DNA of 64,000 nucleotides from Monocercomonoides exilis (lineage: Eukaryota > Preaxostyla > Oxymonadida > Polymastigidae). The DNA is taken from the NCBI GenBank assembly GCA_001643675.2, contig LSRY02000048.1, positions 1 through 64,000 on the forward strand, given 5' to 3'. The notes under the pieces were generated by a model. It saw only the letters and a list, made by a program, of their open reading frames with translations, searched no databases and was not told where the DNA came from. The translations under genes and the position numbers were made by a program. Of the stretch, positions 1 through 15,355 are shown in pieces. The stretch's first letter is position 1; every line of letters begins with the position of its first letter.

Positions 1-474
1 CCGCTTGTCTTTCTCCTTAGTGGATGTCTCTTCTCCCAAGCCGTCGTTCCAGTTCGTTGTGAAATTCCTCGGAGCTGCAACATGCTTGCATTCTCTTCTT
101 CTTCTTCTTCTTTTCTTCTTCTTCTTCCTTCTTATGTTACCTTTTCCATCATTTCCTCGTGTTTGAGGCATTGGAGGAAGGTTGATGCTCATCAAAAGCC
201 TGAGAGAAATTTGGAAGAAGAAGGAAAAGAAGAAGAAAGACAAGAGAAGAAGAAAATAGGAAGACGAGACGAAGAGGAAGAAGAAGAAGTGAAAGAAGAC
301 TTTTTATCATTTTTTTCTTTAAGAAGTTTGTTGGTAATTTTGATTATATCGAAAAGAAGAAGAAAGAGAAGGAGAAGATAAAGATTGCGGAAAACAGCGG
401 ACGAACGGAATGATGTGAAAAGGTTGCTTAATCGTTGTGCTGAGAAAGCAAGCATATAAGGTGATTGCTTATGA
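1..474 (+). CDS. C-terminal end of an unrecognised serine- and charge-rich protein (5' truncated by window)
   Basis: One frame is open from the first base to TGA at 472-474 if the two in-frame TAA codons are read as glutamine. The product has a serine run followed by a hydrophobic stretch near the middle, an acidic/lysine-rich region, then a second hydrophobic segment (FLSFFSLRSLLVILIISKR) flanked by an arginine-rich tail, so it could be membrane-anchored. No family is recognised and the true start lies outside the window. The opposite strand is also open across 192-836, but that strand is pyrimidine-rich and therefore poor in stops, so it is probably a shadow. Confidence is low because composition alone favours open frames here. 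Confidence 0.3.
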
Positions 475-1031
475 AGATGAGAGACGAAGAATAGGAAGGC
501 AAAGAGGATGAGAAGACGATGAAACATATTAACAAAATGAACACATTCTGAATTTTGTGGAGAAAAAGAAGACTGAAAGGAAGAGAAGACGACTACGATA
601 AAGACGAAGGAAACGAATATGAAAGAAGAGGAAGAAGAAGAATTATACGAGCAAAAAATGGATTTGAAGACATTTTCAGCAGGAGTAGAATGCATTGTTG
701 TGGTGCAATCGGAATAAGTCATATTTGAAAATCTCAGCAAACAGGAAAAAGTGAAATCCTCGTGATGCAAAAGAAGAATATTATATCGCATCAGCGTTGT
801 GGATGAATGAAATGTTGAAGCTTCAAACTGGTGCATGATTGAAATAGTTATATTTCAAATGACTAAGAAGAATAAGAGCATGAAGACTCAAATTCTATTT
901 GATATTTGACGTCTGTTATAAGCATCAAATGTTCTATATATTGAAATGTGAACAAAATTGTTGTTCTGTCACTGAACACAATGAATCTCACTATAAGAGT
1001 TATTCGATGAAAGAAATGCAGTTTCAGATGC
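475..1031. other. No assignable gene; purine-rich sequence
   Basis: A short plus-strand stretch around 570-715 reads as acidic then arginine-rich protein but is bounded by TGA codons and could be a further exon of the preceding gene. Nothing else is supportable before the inverted-repeat boundary near 1032. Confidence 0.3.
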
Positions 1032-1611
1032 ATTTCTGAAAGATGAATTATTATTCTCTTCATTTTCACTGATATTCCATCTCTCGGGCTGACAAATTAT
1101 TTATGAAAAAAATCGTATTGGTTGCTATTATTGCAGCTTTTAATAGAAATAAAATGAGAATATGGTTCAAACACATTAATTGCTTTTGCGCTTTGCTCAC
1201 AAAAATATCCACATGAAAATTAATGCATATTTATTTTTGACAATAAAATACAAAAATTATAAATACGTTCCATTTTCCTGAAAATATGTGAAATTAAAAA
1301 TCTCGATCACGTGGTCACTATTTTTCTTTGGTTTTATAAACAGCATTAAAGATGTGGGAAGCTGTCTGCCGTGGAAATCGTGAAGAAAAATTGAAGCCTT
1401 TTGTGATCGCCAGTCATTTCAATTTTCAGTTTTATAATAGTTCCGATCGTTCAACGGATCAAATCTGATGAGAACCTTAATAAGTGTTTTCAATGATTGG
1501 CGATCACAAAGTGGTCACTTGTTTTTCTCAGATTTCCACGCAGACAGCTTCCCCACATCTTTAATGTCTGTTTGTTGCAAAATCCCTGAAAAAAATTAGT
1601 GTTTACTTTTG
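1032..1611. repeat. Left arm of the long inverted repeat
   Basis: This arm pairs with 6822-7426. It contains three recognisable copies of a palindromic motif, GATCACAAAAGTGGTCAC in its best form, in alternating orientation near 1304, 1400 and 1501. The first copy has lost its AAAA core. The arm carries many small homopolymer differences from the right arm, so it looks older or less constrained. Confidence 0.65.
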
Positions 1612-1920
1612 AATCATTATTAAGAAAATGAATAAAATTGAATTTATTGTTTTTCTTTATTTTAATTTTTTAATGACAATGGTTTAATAACTTTTTATTG
1701 ACTTTGGCACTTTGGGTTAATACCATGATGAAATTTCGGAATAATTTTTCATTTATAAAAATTATTGAATAAATTTCTGAATAATTGATTTTTCATTTCA
1801 TTTTTCTTATCTGTGAAATCAACAAACTTGCATTTGAAAATTTCACTCAAAAATGACGCTTTGTCATTAATGAAATTGCATGTGCTTTTTTCCCATTAAA
1901 AATTCAAAAAAATCCCAATT

Positions 1921-5567
<3,647 letters not shown>

Positions 5568-5894
5568 GAATATGTACCATCTCAACAAATCTCATGGCCG
5601 TCATTGTCAGTCCCTCACATGAAGGACTACTTATATTTTGAGCGCAAGGGCTCATTTGTCTGTGCTTCAGCTGTTGGATATCTTCCTCAACGCTCTCTGG
5701 TTGCCCTCGAATCTTCGACAATGAAAGAAAAAGTCCAAAGATCAAGAAAGTCATTTCTCTCTGATATCACATCATCTAACTCTTCTCTTCTTTCTCAATC
5801 TTCTCAAGATCTTCTTTCAAGGAGATTTGAGCTTCTTCTTGACTCTTCTTCTTTTTATGAATCTCAAAATTGTTCTTTTGGTGTCCCCTATTAA
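5568..5894 (+). other. Conserved in-frame segment downstream of the TGA of USP-transposase copy 1
   Basis: After the TGA at 5565-5567 the same frame stays open for more than 100 codons, reading EYVPSQQISWPSLSVPHMKD and continuing. The segment is conserved in copy 2 (43772 onward), where the TGA is also present. Two of the few differences between copies are adjacent synonymous changes (Ala-Ser codons). It was probably the C-terminal part of the transposase. Whether the TGA is a fixed stop, a readthrough codon or a shared mutation cannot be decided here. Confidence 0.5.
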
Positions 5895-6793
5895 GAAACT
5901 AGTTGTTGTGTATGCTTAGCTGGCACTCTATCGGAAGGGTGCTGGACATGACTGTTCGTATTTGATATTGCAGCCTTCGGGCTGCTTTATCCGGACCTGG
6001 AAACGACGAACAGCCTCCCAGGTGCACAACAGTTAGAATCCGATTGTTTTCTTGTGATTTTTGTCCCTATAATGTCACTATAATTATATTGGTTATTGTG
6101 CCGCTTATATTTGTATATATCGAGATTCATTAAAAGAGAGAGTTATTACGGAATTCATTGATCTTTGAGTGAGGTTTTTGGAAGGGGAGAGTTGACGAGA
6201 GTGTGAAATGTTGTTTTATCATTGTGTCTGTCTTTTTTTCTTTGTTGGATTTGATCTTTTAAGTCAAAGAGAGAGAAATATCAGAAAGGGGTGAGTGGAT
6301 AAAAAACAGGTGGAAAATAGACAAGTTAGTTATTGAACTTTTTATATAAGTATTCTTTTTTGTTTGGAATTGTCGTTGATACCACGAATTTGTTGAAATT
6401 GTACAATTTCTTCTTATATTTTTTATTGTTCAAAATTGTTGATATTTAGTTGATATTTGGAGATAGTTTTATGATTATGTGATTGAATTATGTTTTATTG
6501 AAAGTTGATGAATCTGATTCGAAATTTTCTGACAGTTTTCAATTTTATTTATGATCGAAATCATGAAGAACTTTTTGTTTTTTTATGTCATTTTGATTGG
6601 TGAACGATTGATATTTTATAACGTTTTTCTCTCACTTGACATTGTTAGTTTTTCCATATGTTCACGAAAAAGTGTATTTAGGCATATGACAAATAATAAT
6701 AAAGATATCAACAATAAATAATTTCCTTTAAAATACGATAACATAACAAATCAATCAAAATAATCATATAAAACAACAAAAAGCTAATATTTT
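5895..6793. other. 3' flank of USP-transposase copy 1
   Basis: The first part, to about 6215, is homologous to the sequence after copy 2 (44100-44420), including a TTATCCGGACCTGGAAACGA stretch. The rest is AT-rich and holds no gene I can support. Confidence 0.5.
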
Positions 6794-7426
6794 CTGAAAA
6801 TATGTAAAATTAAAAATCTCGATCACAAAAGTGGTCACTAATTTTTCTTCGGATTTTGCAACAAACAGACATTAAAAGATGTGGGGAAGCTGTCTGCGTG
6901 GAAATCTGAGAAAAAATTAGTGACCACTTTTGTGATCGCCAGTCATTTAGAAAAACACTTTTATTAAGGTTCTCATCAGATTTGATCCGTTGAACGATCG
7001 GAACTATTATAAAACTGAAAATTGAAATGACTGGCGATCACAAAAGTGGTCACTAATTTTTTCTCAGATTTCCACGCAGACAGCTTCCCCACATCTTTTA
7101 ATGTCTGTTTGTTGCAAAATCCGAAGAAAAATTAGTGACCACTTTTGTGATCGAGATTTTTAATTTCACATATTTTCAGGAAAATGGAACGTATTTATAA
7201 TTTTTTGTATTTTATTGTGTCAAAAATAAATATGCATTAATTTTCATGTGGATATTTTTGTGAGCAAAGCGCAAAGCAATTAATGTGTTTGAACCATATT
7301 CTCATTTTATTTCTATTAAAAAAGCTGCAATAATAGCAACCAATACGATTTTTTTCATAAATAATTTGTCAGCCCGAGATGGAATATCAGTGAAAATGAA
7401 AGAATAATAATTCATCTTTCAGAAAT
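6794..7426. repeat. Right arm of the long inverted repeat, itself a palindrome
   Basis: Besides pairing with 1032-1611, this arm is internally palindromic: 6794-6951 is the inverted counterpart of about 7025-7184 around a central spacer. The motif GATCACAAAAGTGGTCAC occurs four times in alternating orientation, near 6822, 6920, 7035 and 7133, each next to an AATTTTT run. Such motif arrays in transposon ends are often transposase binding sites; that role is inferred. Confidence 0.7.
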
Positions 7427-7980
7427 ATGTCTGTAAGTGATTCTATTTTAATGAGTATTTCTTTGACTTTATTTTTTATTTCATCATGGTTAATTGGTTT
7501 TTTCTCCATTATTATTAATTCAATCTATCTTTTTTTTGATTCTCTATTTTGACTTATTATTTCTTTGAATATACTCTGAACTTATCTTCATTGATTTTTA
7601 AAATTTATTTATAAATTTATTCATCTGACTTTTGGATTTTATTTTTCATGTTTATCGTATATTGATAGCTATTTATCGTGACACAGCGTGCATTGAAGAT
7701 GGAGAAAAAAAGATGAAAGCAAATTAACTAAATAATGAAGAAATGAATTTATTTTTTAATTAAAAAAGATTTTTGGAGAATTAACAGTTCACTTGAAATG
7801 AAGTTTAATTTTTGTTGGATGAAGATGAAGAAAGAGAACATGACGATAGAGTTCAGAAGAATCAGAAGGAAATATATTTTCTGAATGAAATCATAGCAAA
7901 GAGAAAAGAAACAGGAGCAAAACCATTTGAAAATTGATTCGCACCAGCTAATTAGCATATTCAAAAGGTGAATGAATAAA
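7427..7980. other. AT-rich sequence without an assignable gene
   Basis: No homology or convincing reading frame is visible. A minus-strand frame at 7749-8066 overlaps the plus-strand beta-helix fragment and is treated as a shadow. Confidence 0.4.
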
Positions 7981-8612
7981 AAATCAACTTCTTCGTTGGA
8001 AGCACTTCTGTAAATGGCAGAGGAAATGATGTGTTCTTCAGTGGAAGCAGCATAACCCAATCCCAATTTGAGAATTGTGGTTCAACAACTCAAACTAAAA
8101 GAGTGTAGAATCAAGGAACTGCTGACAATGAAACTTTCAATGGCTGGCTCCCCCTCATTGCCCAGAACAAAATAGTCTCAAATGGTGGAAGTGATGCTGA
8201 TGTCTGTGGAAGACCCCAAAAGACCCCATGTGCCGCCATCGAATATGCTCTCAACGGCTTCATTTCCCTCCTCCAAGAAGCATCCCTCACCCCCTTCACC
8301 TCAACATTTGTTCCTCTTCAAGCACTCACCTTCAGTGCGATTGATTCCAAAATCACAGGAAATGACACAGATTCCACCAACATCGCCTCCAGTAGTATTC
8401 CTCAACCATCTTCTTCTTCTTCTTTTTCTTTTTCATCATCATCTTCTTCTTCTGCTGCTGCTAATGCTTTTTCTCAAAAATCTTTTTCCTTTCCCCTCTC
8501 GTCCTTCCATTCATCTCATTCGTCTTCCCATTCTCGCCTATTCCCTTTTCGGTGGTATGTTTTCAACATCAGAGGAATGTGCGAACATTGCTTCATTTTT
8601 TTGCTTGAATGA
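7981..8612 (+). pseudogene. Fragment of a beta-helix surface-type protein
   Basis: One plus-strand frame reads FFVGSTSVNGRGNDVFFSGS, then QSQFENCGSTTQT, NGWLPL and SNGGSDADVCGRPQKTPCAA, followed by IEYALNGF. The combination of GNDVFF, a W-L-P segment and SNGGSD..CG....PC..IEYAL is typical of right-handed beta-helix (pectin-lyase fold) surface proteins expanded in oxymonads. The frame contains one TAG (8106-8108), acceptable as Gln. After the core it runs into a serine-rich low-complexity tail and ends at TGA 8610-8612. No start or signal peptide is visible, and the protein is much shorter than usual for such proteins, so it is a fragment. It overlaps the next gene's proposed start by four bases. 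Confidence 0.5.
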
Positions 8613-11600
8613 AGTTCAGTCGCACGACTTCAATGCTTTCATCATCATCTCAAACTTCTCCCCATTTATCGAAAGATTGTTCCATTTCACATTCCTCCTC
8701 TTCATCGTTTTCTTCCTCATATTAATCATAAGCCACTTTTCCAAATAACACATCCACTAAATTATCTTCCTTATCTCCCTCTTCGTTATCATAATTTTCG
8801 TCTTTATTTTCCTCCTCTTTTTCTGCTTCTTCTGCTTCTTCTGCTTCTTCTGCTTCTTCTGCTTCTTCTGCTTCTGCTGCTTCTCCTTCTTCCTCAGTTT
8901 CAGCTTCTCCTCCTTCTCCTCCTCCTTTGCTGTCTCCAACACTCAGACCAGACTCATTTCAGCTCTCAAAGAACAAAACAGCAGACTCTCGTATTCATCC
9001 TCGTCTGCGCACAGCCAATCTTCCTCGCTCGCCTCTTTCAACACACACTTCATCTGCTCCATCACCATCCATTTCACCTTCTCCTTTCTCTTCTTTATCA
9101 TCATCTTCTACCTCCTCCTCTTCTTCTTCGTCGTCGTCATCTTCATCATCATCTTCTTCTTCTCTTCCACCTTCTTCTCTTTCTCCCTTGTCCAACTCCA
9201 CCTCCTTCCAGAAGTTAAGTTCTGCCAAGAAGATCAAGCGCCTCAAGAAGGATTCGAACCTTCGCCTGCTGTCGAGCCGTGTGTTGCGCCATCTTCGCAC
9301 TCTTCAGAATGAGCAACTGGAGAAAGAGCTACTTCAACAACAGCAGCAGCAAATGAGGATGAACCAGCAGATGAGTCAACAGCAACAGCAGCAGCAGCAG
9401 ATGAACAGTTTTACTCCAACTGTTAGATTTGAGCTTCCACCTTCTGATGAGTCTGCTTCAAATGAGACATCAAATGAGGGTAATGGGCAGATGGAGGTGG
9501 AAGAGGAAAGACAATCTTCTGTTGGGAATGCAACAGCAGATGCAATTGACACAGCAAGTGTGAATGAAAGTGGAAGTGTCAATGACAATAGCAATGGAAG
9601 TTTCAATGTGAATGAGAATATGAGTGAGAATGGCAGTTATGCTGCTTCTTTATCTCCTTCTCTGTCTCCCTCTGTTTCTCTTCCTCTTTCCTCTTCCCAT
9701 TCAACATATCTTCCTCATCTTCCCCACTCATCTCATCCATCTCAACTAACACTGTCTGCTCAAGTTCCTCTTTTATCTCTTAATTCTTCTTCTCCTTCTC
9801 TTTCATCCCTTTCCTCCTTTTCTTCTCTCTCTCCTCTCTCTTCTCTCTCCTCTCCTTCTTCAAGCAGCATCCGAACAAGATCTCTTGCTGCCTCTGACAG
9901 ACGAGCCGGCTTCTGCAAAGAGCACATCCCAGCGCCGTTGGAATACGAAGAGCAGCTGTACTCAATCTTCACTCCGCCTTCGTCGCCTGTGAAGAAAGAA
10001 GGAAACATGCTTCTCTCTGCGCATTCAGCTGTTTATTCTGCTTCTGCTTCTGTTTCTTCTTCTCGCCCAATGCTCTCATCTTCATATTCTGTCTCTTTCA
10101 CTCCTTCCTTCACTCCTTCTGTACCTTCTACCATTTCTCCTTCAACTTCCTTTTTTCCTTCTTCTTCTTCTGTCTCTTCCTCTTCTATTACTCCTGTCTC
10201 ATCCATCTTGCCTATCTCCCCAATCTCCACTCTCCCTTCTGTCCCTTCTCTTCCTTCTGCTGCCTCTTCTCCTTCTTCTCCTTCTGACTCTGATGCTGAC
10301 ATGCCCCCAAACAACCGCTTCATCCACTCACTCAGCAAATCTCTGTCTGAAATACTGTTAAAGAAATCAGCAGAAATCACAACCATTTCATCTTCTCGCA
10401 ATCTTCCTCAGCCAACTAAATCTATTTTGCCTTCTTCTTCTTCTTCTTCTTCTTCATTTGTTCTCTCTCACACCTCAAGTCTTCCAACGCCCTCCACTTC
10501 GATCTATGCCATTCTCTCTCAGCGCTCAGATGAAGAGCTGCTGTGTCTGATTGAAGCATATCTGGCTGATTCAATGAAGAAGACGAAGAAGCGCATCAAA
10601 ATGGAATTCAACGAAGAAGAGAGAGAACTGATGGAGTTGAGAAGAAGCAAGAAAGAACGATTGAAGCAGCTGAGGGCAGTGCGAGCAGCAGAGAAAGCAG
10701 AAGAAGAGAGGAAGAGGAGGAAGAGCGAGATGAAAGCGAAAGAGGAGAAGGAGGCGTTGCAGGCAGAGGCCGAGCGGATGATGAAGAGCAGCACATATGC
10801 TGTGCTTAGACAGAAGGCGCTGATTGCACAAATTGGTAATGACATCCCAAAAGTGCGGAGGATGTTCCCAGCAGCTGCAAAGTGTTTGGAGTGGAACAAA
10901 ACAAAAGGAATTGAATGGTTGGCTCATGAAAATGTCACTTACAGAGAATTGGCAAATAATCCGGATTTCCCAACGCTGGGCTTTGGAATAATAATATTAC
11001 CTTCTGAAGCGCGCAAGAATCCATCATTGTAATTATCTTCTTCTTCTTCCACAAAACACTCCACCAATCATACAACCTCTCCTCCTTCCAGCACCAACCC
11101 CAACACAATTGACAAGAGTGTTTCTATTCTACTTCGCCGTGCCGAAAGCATCGCCTCCTCCTCTCATTCTGCCTTCGTCTTCCACTCTGTCGACTTTGTT
11201 GTGCTCAAAGTGACCCGCCTCTTCTCCTCTCGCGCCTTCGTCCTGGCTGCCTCCCTCGGCTTGTCTGGTGCTGAGCTCACTGCCATCTGGAGGCTGTTTG
11301 TGTTGTGTGTGTCTTCTGCGCATTCGCTCGTGCTGCTGCCAAATCAGTCGCTCCACACGCTGTTTATGGGGTGTGTCTACGTCGTCGCTGCCATCTTCGC
11401 ACAGACAGTGCTGTCTACATTGTTTGAGCAAGAGGTGGATGATGTTGATGAACTGATGGAGAAGGAAGAAGGAGATGATGTGATTATCACAAACAACAAA
11501 GACACACCAAGATGGGTGTATCAGCTGTGTGAGGGAGAGAAAGAGAAAGAAGAAAGGAAGGATCTGCTAAAGAAGAGGCAGCAGCAGCGGAAGGAGATGC

Positions 11601-14600
11601 GGAATTCGCAGCTGCTTTCGAATGGGGTTGTGTTTTCGCAGTGGTGTGAGGCCTTTGTGAGGTATTCGCTTGTTGGGCTGACAACAGACAGGATTCTGCA
11701 GCCACGTGCATTTCTGAGCAGTGTCAGTGCAGTGGATCCATCAAAGAGTTCAGTGGCTGAGTTGATGAAGCAGAAGAAGAAGGAAAAGAAGGAGATGGAG
11801 AAGAAACAGAAGATGATGACAATGTTGAATCAGAACAATACAATTTTCAGTGGAAATGGAGTGAGTTCATCTGATTCTCTGATGAATAGCAACATCAGTC
11901 GTGTCAGCAATGAAGCAGGTTTCAGAGAAAACAACAAAAAAGCGAATAAAAGCACAAAAAAGACAAATCCATCCATTCTGACGCTGTCACAGATCATCTC
12001 CACATACTGCAGATGCTTCCCTTCTGTCACAAACACATTGGAATCGAATCGATTCAATCAAAATGCAACTGACAGTTCTGAAAAAGCTAACAAAAGTGCT
12101 GTTTCTGTTGGCTCTGCCACTCCTCCTCTGACTCCAACATATTCTCCGCCTTCTTCTCCATCTCTCACTCCTTCAATGTCTTCTTCTTCGTTCTCTCCTT
12201 CCTCTTTTCCTTCCTCTCCTTCTTCCTCTTCCTCTTCTTCCTCTTCTTTTGGAATTCCAACAGCATCGCTTGCTTCTTCTCCTCTTCTTCCGTCTGTCAC
12301 ATCATCTTCCACTTCATCTGAACATTCCAATCAAATAAATCACCAACATCATTCATCATCATCATCTTCTTCTTCCTCCTCCTCTTCTTCCTCCTCCTCC
12401 TTTTTCCATTTCTCTTCTCTTCCTCTTTTCCTCCAGCCCCGTTTCGTTGCCCATTACATCAACACTCTCTTCATTCCTGAGCTCCATCGTGAATTGGACG
12501 GCATATCAGCTGCGTTTGAGGCAGAGCTGAGAGATTTCGAAAAGCAGAGAGCGAATTACGTGGCTGAACAGCAGCGAGTGAAGGACAAAGAGAAGTCAGC
12601 TCCAAAAGGCGCACTCAGAAATATGCAGGTCATTCCGAAATCTTTGCGTTCTTCTTCTTCTTCTTCCTCCTCCTCCTCTTCTGCTTCCTCTTCTTCCTCT
12701 TCATCATCATCTTCTTCTTCTCATGAGAATTCAACAGCACTTGTGCCTCTTTCACATCCATCGACCAATTATTACTACAGAATGAAGCAGAGGAACATTC
12801 CTCACCCTCAGCTGATGCCTCCTCCTGGTTCATCATCTTCTTCTGCTTCTTCTTCAACTTCTTCTGTTTCTTTTCGTTCTCGTTTATCTTCCTCTTCTTT
12901 AACTTCTTCTTCTTCTCATTTCTCCTCTCTTTCTTCCACCGCCTCTCGTCTTTTGGGCAAGTCTTCTTTGAATTCTCGTCTTTCCATTGTTCCCTCACAC
13001 TCCAGGCGCTCCAGCAAGCATCAAGCACATCCTCCACTTAGCCCTCTCACTCGCACACAGACACAGACACAGACACAGACACAGACACAAAAGATGAACA
13101 TCAACAACTTGCTGAGAAGTGCTAATGATGAGGTGAAAATGGAGAAAGAGAGAGAGAAAGAAAGAGAAAGAGAAAGAGAGAGAGAGAGAGAAGTGGTGGT
13201 GGAAGTGGAAGTGGAAGTGGAATGGGAATGGCTCAGTTGAATGAAGCGCCGAGTGTTCTGTCTCAAACAGTGAAGCAGATGAAGAAAGAGATGATTGAGA
13301 TAAGCAAAGGAGATGTTGTGAAAAGAGAAGAAGACATGATCGGTGAGGACGGAGACAAGGGAAAAATAACACCAACAAATTCAACAGAAATGACATCAGA
13401 TGCTTCTGCTCCTTCATCAGAAGCATCAACTGTGATGTCATCTTCAATAACTTCTTCTTCTGCTGCTTCTGCTGCTTCAAATACTTCTTTTCCTCCTGCA
13501 ACTTCATCATCCATTCCATCAAAGCAATTGCCTTCTCCCCGTTCTCCTTCAAAGAGAAGAAAGGGCATTCCATCTTCTTCCTCTTCCTCCTCCTCTCCTT
13601 CTCCTTCTCCTTCTCCTTCCTCTTCTCCCTCACCTTCACCCTATCCTTCCTCCACCCCCAGTTCCCCTCTGCCCCCTCATCCCTCATCTCCCCTTCGCCA
13701 TCAGCTGTCTGCCTCAGACATCGTCGAAGGGAAAAGGCAAGTGCATGCACCGAAGATGTTAGACCTCGACTTCCGAAAGCCACACAGGGGAAAGCCAAAA
13801 AGAGGGAAGAAGACGATTGGGAAAGAGAATTCATTGTTTGCAGCGAGAGAGGCGAGGGAAGAAGGAGAAGAGAGAGAGGAGAGGGAAGAAAGAGGAAGAA
13901 ATGGAATGGATAGCAATGGTGAAGGTGTAAGTGAAGGTGTATCATCAGATAGAGACAAGATGGATGAAAGTGACTCACTTGGATTTCTGAGTGAAGACGG
14001 AGAGTCTGCAAAGGAAGGGAAGAAAGAAGAAGAGGAAGAAGAGAATGAGAAGAAGAAAGAAGGAAATGAAAATGTAAATGACAATGAAGATGTTAACAAC
14101 ACAGTGAGTGATTCAAACAAAGTCAGTGAAGAACAACAAACTTTCACAAAAGAGGAAGAAGGAAGCTCAAATTCACTCAATCTTCAGTCTTCTTCTTCTA
14201 CTTCTGCTTCTTCTGCTTCTTCTTCCACCTCTGCATCGTCAAGTGCTGGCTTTCCAACTGCCTCTTTCCCTATATCAAATGCTCAAGCCAAGAATCCCTC
14301 TTCATCATCATCTTCTTCTTCTTATTCTTCTTCTGTTTCACTGCTGAGCATGCCATCAACTGCATTAGGAAGAGCACTCAAACGAAGCGGAGGGAGAAAA
14401 GCGCTAGCTGCCTTCAAGCGGACAGTTCGTATGAAGACACACACAGGCTCAAGAATTGCTCCACCCGAGTTCAAATCAGAAGTGCTGGGACTGACAAACA
14501 AGATGGGTGGAAGCAGCAATTATAACAGCAATAACAATAATAACAGCAAGAAGAAGAAGCTATTACGTGTGGGGATGTAGCAAGTGCCGCTGAATATTCC

Positions 14601-15178
14601 ACACGGAAGGCCGCCGAAGATGAAGAGGAAGCGGATAATTACTGCGATGGGGTTGAATCAGCAGGGGAAGAAGAGTGAAGGATGTGCAAATGCAAATGCA
14701 ACAGCGCAGAATACGAGGCGTTTGGAATCAACTGTTGTAACATTGGCGAGCAAGAGGATAGTTTTGAAACAAAGAGAAGGAGAAGGAAAAGGAAAAGGAG
14801 AGAGAAAAGGAAAAGGAGAAAGAGAAAGAGAAGGGAAGAATAATTTATGCGTTTAAAGAGCTTCTTCCAGATGAATAGGAGTTTGGAAGACAAAGAGGAG
14901 CAAAGCGGAGATAGAAAGCGAGCGTGAAAGGGAAAGGAAAAGCGAAAGGAAAAGCATTCCTATCAAAGACAAGTCCGACGATGAGTTCGTTTGATGTGCT
15001 GAGTGAGCTGCTTTCGAGAGAGCTGGAGCTGCTAGGTATGACAGAAGGCAGCATCGCCTTTGACTCTTTTAAGTCTGATATGAGTGAGAAAAGTGGAAGA
15101 AGCAGAAGTGACACCGATAAGAATGAATATGGCGAGGAAGTGGATGATGATGATGAGGAGGAGGAGGAGGAAGAAGAC
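8609..15178 (+). CDS. Retinoblastoma-family (pocket) protein with long serine/acidic insertions
   Basis: An ATG at 8609 directly follows a TGA in the same frame and opens a frame to 13192 if TAA/TAG are Gln (for example TAA 11030-11032). The N-terminal 600 residues are serine-rich. An A-pocket-like part starts near residue 630 (SIYAILSQRSDEELLCLIEA), is interrupted by a coiled coil, and ends with RRMFPAAAKCLEW and IEWLAHENVTYREL, matching the FP..L...KxIE..xxE..L.REL pattern of Rb A boxes. The B pocket begins near residue 838 (SVSILLRRAESIA), continues with LSGAELTAIWRLF, SLHTLFMGCVYVVAAIF and IISTYCRCFP, and ends with HYINTLFIPEL, the counterpart of the FYN..F.P segment. Rb proteins bind E2F/DP and restrain S-phase entry in the nucleus. 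Beyond 13236 the coding sequence continues in another frame, with TAG 14578-14580 inside it. A further frame change in the purine tract near 14800 is unexplained. The exact start and end are uncertain. Confidence 0.6.
13193..13236 (+). other. Candidate 44-nt intron in the pocket-protein gene
   Basis: The segment starts with GTGG and ends with GGCTCAG. Removing it joins a phase-0 codon to a phase-0 codon and links the frame ending at 13240 to the frame running to 14580. Its GGA-rich composition is unlike the T-rich introns elsewhere, so an indel in the adjacent AG repeat is the alternative. Confidence 0.4.
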
Positions 15179-15355
15179 GTGGAGTGAGACAGGATTCTCA
15201 GTGCAAAGATATTTTTGACAAGTACACGGACCATTCGGCAGACACTGGAAAAGAGCAGATCTGTTTTTGAATATGACACCTCGAACACATGCAATTCGGT
15301 AAAAATGAGAGAAAACAGCTGAGTTGAAGCAACATTCAAAGCAGCTGAGATGAAA

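Noticed and set aside
9376-13568. Numerous minus-strand frames opposite the pocket-protein gene
   Set aside because: The plus strand carries the Rb B-pocket landmarks; the opposite frames are Lys/Glu-rich or Ser-rich mirrors of its repeats.
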